Source: Alphaproteobacteria bacterium UBA6062
Lineage (GTDB): Bacteria > Pseudomonadota > Alphaproteobacteria > Sneathiellales > Sneathiellaceae
Direction of reading: 5' to 3'
Length of the DNA: 14,144 bases
NCBI GenBank assembly: GCA_002428885.1
Contig: DIYE01000374.1
Span: 1,739 to 15,882 of the forward strand
Shown: positions 12,852-14,144 of the stretch, piece after piece
Layout of the letters: every line of letters begins with the position of its first letter
Numbering within the stretch: the first letter of the stretch is position 1
The notes under the pieces: model-generated
What the model saw: only the letters and a program-made list of their open reading frames with translations
What the model was told of the DNA's origin: nothing
Databases searched by the model: none
Made by a program: the position numbers and the translations under genes

Positions 12852-13871
12852 ATGACCAGTTCATTTAAAGCAGCAGCCGTTCAGGCTGCCCCTGTCTTTC
12901 TTGATTTGAATGCAAGTGTCGACAAAGCGATCACGCTGATTGAAGAGGCCGCCTCTAAAGGGGTAAAGATTATTGCATTTCCTGAAACCTGGTTGCCGGG
13001 ATATCCATGGTATATCTGGCTGGATGCGACCGCGATGTATATGCCGTTGGTGCCTCAATATGTTGCCAATTCCATTGTTGCAGGGAGCGAACAGGACAAA
13101 CGCCTGGCTCAGGCAGCGAAAGATAATCAAATTCACGTGGTCATGGGTTTATCATGGAATGTCAATGGAACACTCTATATGGGGCAATGGCATTATGGAG
13201 CCGACGGTAAAGTCATTTCCCGCCGTCGCAAATTGAAACCAACACATGTGGAACGAACTGTTTATGCTGAAGGTGACGGCAGCGATATGGTTGTTCATGA
13301 TACAGAGCTTGGCCGCATTGGCGCCCTATGCTGCTGGGAACATATCCAGCCGCTTAACAAATACGCTATGTTCTCCCAAAATGAACAAATACATGTCGCA
13401 GCATGGCCAAGCTTTTCTGTCTATGAAGGAGGAGCCTATGCACTGGGCCCTGAGGTCAACACGGCCGCAAGCCGGATATATGCGGTCGAAGGGCAGTGTT
13501 TTGTGTTGGCGGCATGCGCCACTGTTTCAGAGGAAATGATTGAATTCCTCTGCGACACCCCGGTAAAGCAGCAACTCCTCAAAAAAGGTGGCGGTTATGC
13601 CCGTATTTTTGGACCGGATGGCTCCCCCCTCGGAGAAAATCTCGCCCCGGATGAGGAAGGACTGGTTATCGCCGACATTGATCTTAATATGATTGCCATC
13701 GGCAAAGCAGCGGCAGATCCATGCGGTCACTATTCCAGACCGGATGTTTTCCGTCTGATGTTTAATAAAAATCCAAGCCCGCCGGTGATGGCTTTTGATA
13801 ATGAAGAAGCCCGTTATATGGAAAATACTGAAGTCAGTGATGTAATGGAGCCTGCAGAAGAGCTGCTATAG
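12852..13871 (+). CDS. Nitrilase (arylacetonitrilase-like)
   Basis: A 339-aa nitrilase, branch 1 of the CN-hydrolase superfamily, which converts a nitrile to carboxylic acid and ammonia. The triad is Glu45 (FPETWLPGYPWYIW), Lys127 (RRKLKPTHVER) and Cys161 (GALCCWEHIQPL). AAWPSFSVYEGGAYALGPEV and GHYSRPDVFRL are further nitrilase blocks. From memory the sequence resembles bacterial arylacetonitrilases closely in the LKPTHVERxVYxEGDGSD and CCxEHIQPLxKYAM regions. Substrate range is not provable here. These enzymes usually form large spiral oligomers, and the about 35-residue tail after GHYSRPD is normal. The start is ATG 12852, with GGAGGAG ending about 7 nt upstream. An in-frame ATG at 12798 lacks a ribosome-binding site. 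It is divergent from a NitR-like regulator and followed by a terminator. Confidence 0.95.
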   Translation: MTSSFKAAAVQAAPVFLDLNASVDKAITLIEEAASKGVKIIAFPETWLPGYPWYIWLDATAMYMPLVPQYVANSIVAGSEQDKRLAQAAKDNQIHVVMGLSWNVNGTLYMGQWHYGADGKVISRRRKLKPTHVERTVYAEGDGSDMVVHDTELGRIGALCCWEHIQPLNKYAMFSQNEQIHVAAWPSFSVYEGGAYALGPEVNTAASRIYAVEGQCFVLAACATVSEEMIEFLCDTPVKQQLLKKGGGYARIFGPDGSPLGENLAPDEEGLVIADIDLNMIAIGKAAADPCGHYSRPDVFRLMFNKNPSPPVMAFDNEEARYMENTEVSDVMEPAEELL

Positions 13872-13897
13872 GTCACGCTTCTAAGAACATCCAGATC

Positions 13898-13936
13898 GTG
13901 AGAGTTACCGGTCAAAAGGTTGCTCTCACTTTTTTT
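13898..13936 (+). terminator. Rho-independent terminator of the nitrilase gene
   Basis: GTGAGAG (13898-13904) pairs with CTCTCAC (13923-13929). An inner ACC/GGT pairing extends the stem across a small mismatch. Seven T follow (13930-13936). It begins about 26 bases after the nitrilase stop. Confidence 0.85.
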
Positions 13937-13953
13937 GCAGCGGCTTTAAAGTT

Positions 13954-14144
13954 TCAGAACAGTTTTTTCGGCGAGACGCCGTTCATCAGCGTATCCCAGC
14001 TGACCTTATAGATATCCCGCTCCGCAACAACGCCTCTGTTTAATGATGTATTGGCGGTGATTGCGATATAATCGAACATTCCGGCAATCCAACCAGAGGG
14101 AAGATCGGCACGCAAATCTCCGGATTGCTGAGCCGCCACAACCA
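13954..14144 (-). CDS. Probable TetR-family regulator, C-terminal end (partial)
   Basis: A minus-strand frame open from the right edge to a TGA at 13954, giving about 63 residues (VVAAQQSGDLRADLPSGWIA, then GMFDYIAITANTSLNRGVVA, ending SWDTLMNGVSPKKLF). The pattern G(D/E)LRxDLPxxWxAxxxxxxxxxA..., then A...T.xxG, looks like the last helices of TetR/AcrR regulators. No DNA-binding domain is in view, so the call rests on this tail only. A GTG near the edge (14139) is not taken as the start because the frame continues beyond the window. It is convergent with the nitrilase. Confidence 0.55.
   Translation of the reverse strand, partial: VVAAQQSGDLRADLPSGWIAGMFDYIAITANTSLNRGVVAERDIYKVSWDTLMNGVSPKKLF

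Noticed and set aside
1..14144. Mobile element, prophage, CRISPR array or defence island
   Set aside because: No transposase, integrase, phage or Cas genes, no regularly spaced repeats, and no duplicated tRNA 3' ends were seen. The genes are of ordinary family lengths without frameshifts.

Overview
The window looks like chromosomal DNA of a marine-type alphaproteobacterium of moderate GC. I base this on the cinA-like/sfsA/map/radC neighbourhood and on a small XRE regulator of the kind common in Alphaproteobacteria (LTFQQIQKYEQG motif). Order Sneathiellales or a relative is a guess. The genes have usual family lengths and normal ribosome-binding sites. I saw no insertion sequence, integrase, phage gene or CRISPR array. 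No gene-free stretch reaches 300 bases.

Region 1 (1-1931): the last codons of a sensor histidine kinase, then an SDR oxidoreductase whose leader carries two perfect inverted repeats. A strong terminator follows. A secreted cyclophilin lies on the minus strand. A complete tRNA-Lys(UUU) unit has a well-formed promoter and terminator.

Region 2 (2005-4217, minus strand): a secreted MlaC-family phospholipid-binding protein is translationally coupled (ATGA overlap) to a Sel1-repeat lipoprotein. Upstream of them is a TetR/AcrR regulator.

Region 3 (4373-6125): an HxlR regulator with the family's N-terminal Cys is divergent from an Old Yellow Enzyme ene-reductase, with a palindromic control region between them. 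This looks like an electrophile-responsive pair. Two copies of ATAAC-N3-GTTAT lie between the HxlR and TetR genes. A minus-strand tRNA-Leu(UAA) follows the ene-reductase.

Region 4 (6183-11714): an acyl-CoA synthetase and a CinA-N-terminal/MoaB-like protein on the minus strand, divergent from sfsA. Then map and radC (11-bp overlap) and the XRE regulator, whose upstream region has a perfect 15-bp palindrome.

Region 5 (11736-14144): an AraC-family regulator divergent from a nitrilase, an arrangement like the NitR/nitrilase systems. The 165-bp gap holds phased CGCCT elements and a long-range inverted repeat. After the nitrilase terminator comes the C-terminal part of what is probably another TetR-family regulator, running off the right edge.

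Most of the window is recognisable housekeeping or accessory metabolism. The points of novelty are the regulatory intergenic regions and the MlaC-Sel1 coupling, not an unknown multi-gene system. For five genes (SDR, acyl-CoA synthetase, XRE, AraC, nitrilase) I placed the start inside the longest open frame, using Shine-Dalgarno position and family length. The cyclophilin start was moved on the same grounds.
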